Source of the DNA: Candidatus Kryptoniota bacterium
GTDB lineage: Bacteria; Bacteroidota; Ignavibacteria; Kryptoniales; JAKASW01
Length of the DNA stretch: 64,000 nt
Reading direction: 5' to 3'
Assembly: GCA_024641705.1 (NCBI GenBank)
Contig: JAHECO010000006.1
Span: 62,001 to 126,000 of the forward strand
Below the pieces are notes generated by a model. That model saw only the letters and a program-made list of their open reading frames with translations. It was not told the DNA's origin and did no database searches. The position numbers and the translations under genes are program-made. This document shows, one piece after another, positions 63,058 to 64,000 of this stretch; within the stretch, counting starts at the first letter, position 1, and each line of letters begins with the position of its first letter.

Positions 63058-63602
63058 CTAAGCCTTCTTCTTGTTTGACTTCCTACGGTCTATTACCGTG
63101 AACTTGTCGATCTGGACGTGACGGGTGCCGTCGGGACCTGTGCCCACGATACTGTACTCGACTACCTGTCCAGCTCCGAACGGACCGACTATCGCTGCCC
63201 AGTAACTGTTGTTCCTGCCGTAATCATTGTACCGCCACTCAGCGTGGACGACGGTCTTCTTACCCGCAGCGGGAGGATCGGAGACGGTGAGTTCCACGAC
63301 GATCTGCTGTCCAAGTTCGATCGGATAGCTGCCGATCCAGATTACTACCTTATCGTTCGGGAACACCTCGGCCGGTGTCCTCGGAGCATCTTCTGTATTG
63401 TGCCAAATTACCATTTTGCCGGCTTGCGTTTCTACGAACGAATCCAGTGCCGTGTCTCGGAACTGCGTGTGGACTCGATGAGGTATGAACCTGGCGGGGA
63501 GATGTCGGTCGGAATTGTGGGCAGGATCATGAAGTCAACTCGACCATCGGACTTCATGACGGTCGGATAGAACTTCTTCGAACCGATAACACTCTCTCGC
63601 AT
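63058..63602 (-). pseudogene. Unknown beta-sandwich protein gene with one frameshift
   Basis: From ATG 63602, behind AAAGGG on the minus strand, the frame reads MRESVIGSKKFYPTVMKSDG and GRVDFMILPTIPTDISPPGS. It then hits TAG at 63432-63434. One frame over, DTALDSFVETQAGKMVIWHN continues without stop to 63058, ending in a basic tail. Joined, the product would be about 180 residues. The second half (VVIWIGSYPIELGQQIVVEL ... SYWAAIVGPFGAGQVVEYSI) looks like an Ig-like or carbohydrate-binding beta-sandwich. A shorter intact protein from the Met at 63414 (118 residues) is the alternative. The family is not recognised. Confidence 0.5.
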
Positions 63603-63794
63603 CGAGCCCTTTCTCTCGTCTAATTTACTTCTCAACGGTGTTAAGCGCAATGTGCGTGCCGTTAGATACCATGTTAATTGTTGCCCTCGTAGTCGATTTT
63701 CGGCGATCAAATGTTGATAAGCGTTTCCTGAGGCTTTTTTCCGTGGAGATTTTCCTCATCGTGGTACCGCGAGGCCGAATACATGCGCATGTCT

Positions 63795-63998
63795 TCAGGA
63801 GCAACCACCAGGGCGACAGGTTGAACCAGGCGGTCGTTTGTTCTTCCTCTGCATGCACAATCGTGCCGATGCGCAGGAGATGCGGAACACGTGTGCAGTC
63901 TTTTCGTGGTTTGTTTCGCCAATCCCGTTTATTAACTCATCTGCGGCAATTCTTTCGGCATCTTTCTTGACTATCTTATCATAGAAGCCGTGAGAAAG
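63795..63998 (-). other. Possible gene end running in from the right edge
   Basis: On the minus strand a frame is open to the window edge and reads FYDKIVKKDAERIAADELIN, then GIGETNHEKTAHVFRIS, before ending at TGA 63797-63795. Another frame nearby (down to 63707) reads QPVALVVAPEDMRMYSAS and also looks protein-like. This would fit a frameshifted C-terminal part of a gene outside the window. No family is recognised, and it may not be coding. Confidence 0.25.
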
Positions 63999-64000
63999 GT

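Noticed and set aside
63638-63970. Plus-strand frame at the right edge
   Set aside because: It has no ribosome site or family features, and the minus strand gives more protein-like sequence in the same place.

Overview
The window reads as a chromosomal segment of a Gram-negative bacterium of the Fibrobacteres-Chlorobi-Bacteroidetes group, most likely in or near Ignavibacteria/Kryptonia. This placement is inferred from the type IX secretion sorting tail of the alpha-amylase (QNYPNPFNPATLIGFDLP), a PorV/PorQ-family barrel, an Lpt/Kds lipopolysaccharide operon, a TonB/SPOR/TPR envelope operon and a bacterial family B DNA polymerase. No rRNA or other marker gene fixes the taxon.

Positions 1-24.4 kb hold a long plus-strand run for plant-type polysaccharide use. 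A truncated sorting-domain protein and a PorV-like protein come first. Then follow a GH106-like protein, ribokinase and ribose pyranase, an aldo/keto reductase, a clan GH-A glycosidase, an AllA-like cupin, a GH-D/DUF6259-like glycosidase, a Gfo/Idh/MocA dehydrogenase, a sugar isomerase, a GH42 protein, an MFS carrier, three tandem GH10 xylanase paralogues and a T9SS-tailed GH13 amylase. Many genes overlap by a few bases, which suggests translational coupling. No SusC/SusD pair is present. The picture is export of xylanases and amylase, uptake through the MFS carrier, then intracellular trimming and sugar oxidation or isomerisation.

Positions 24.4-32.3 kb carry a broken mannose-6-phosphate-isomerase-like gene, a PhyH dioxygenase, a glycyl radical enzyme of eliminase type with its activase (minus strand), a divergent AraC regulator and a lone MalK/UgpC-type ATPase. 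Positions 32.3-34.5 kb are a small graveyard of mobile elements: an IS481-family copy with a frameshift and visible terminal inverted repeats, abutting the tail of an IS3-family transposase. This ends at a tRNA-Arg(ACG).

Positions 34.7-47 kb are housekeeping and envelope genes: OsmC, a glutaredoxin, an orphan GroES, a glycogen-debranching-type enzyme, a TPR - dihaem cytochrome - barrel - SPOR - TonB run, endonuclease III, a thioredoxin-fold protein without CXXC, and a thioesterase. Positions 47-53.3 kb hold pta and the kdsA-kdsC-kdsD-lptC-lptA-lptB operon.

A foreign-looking three-gene cassette lies at 53.8-55.5 kb: an unknown protein, a DUF5678-like protein and a retropepsin-like protease. 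It separates lptB from aroF and tyrA, and is the best candidate here for an undescribed system. The window closes with polB and udk, citrate synthase with a strong terminator, and a frameshifted gene of unknown function near the right edge.
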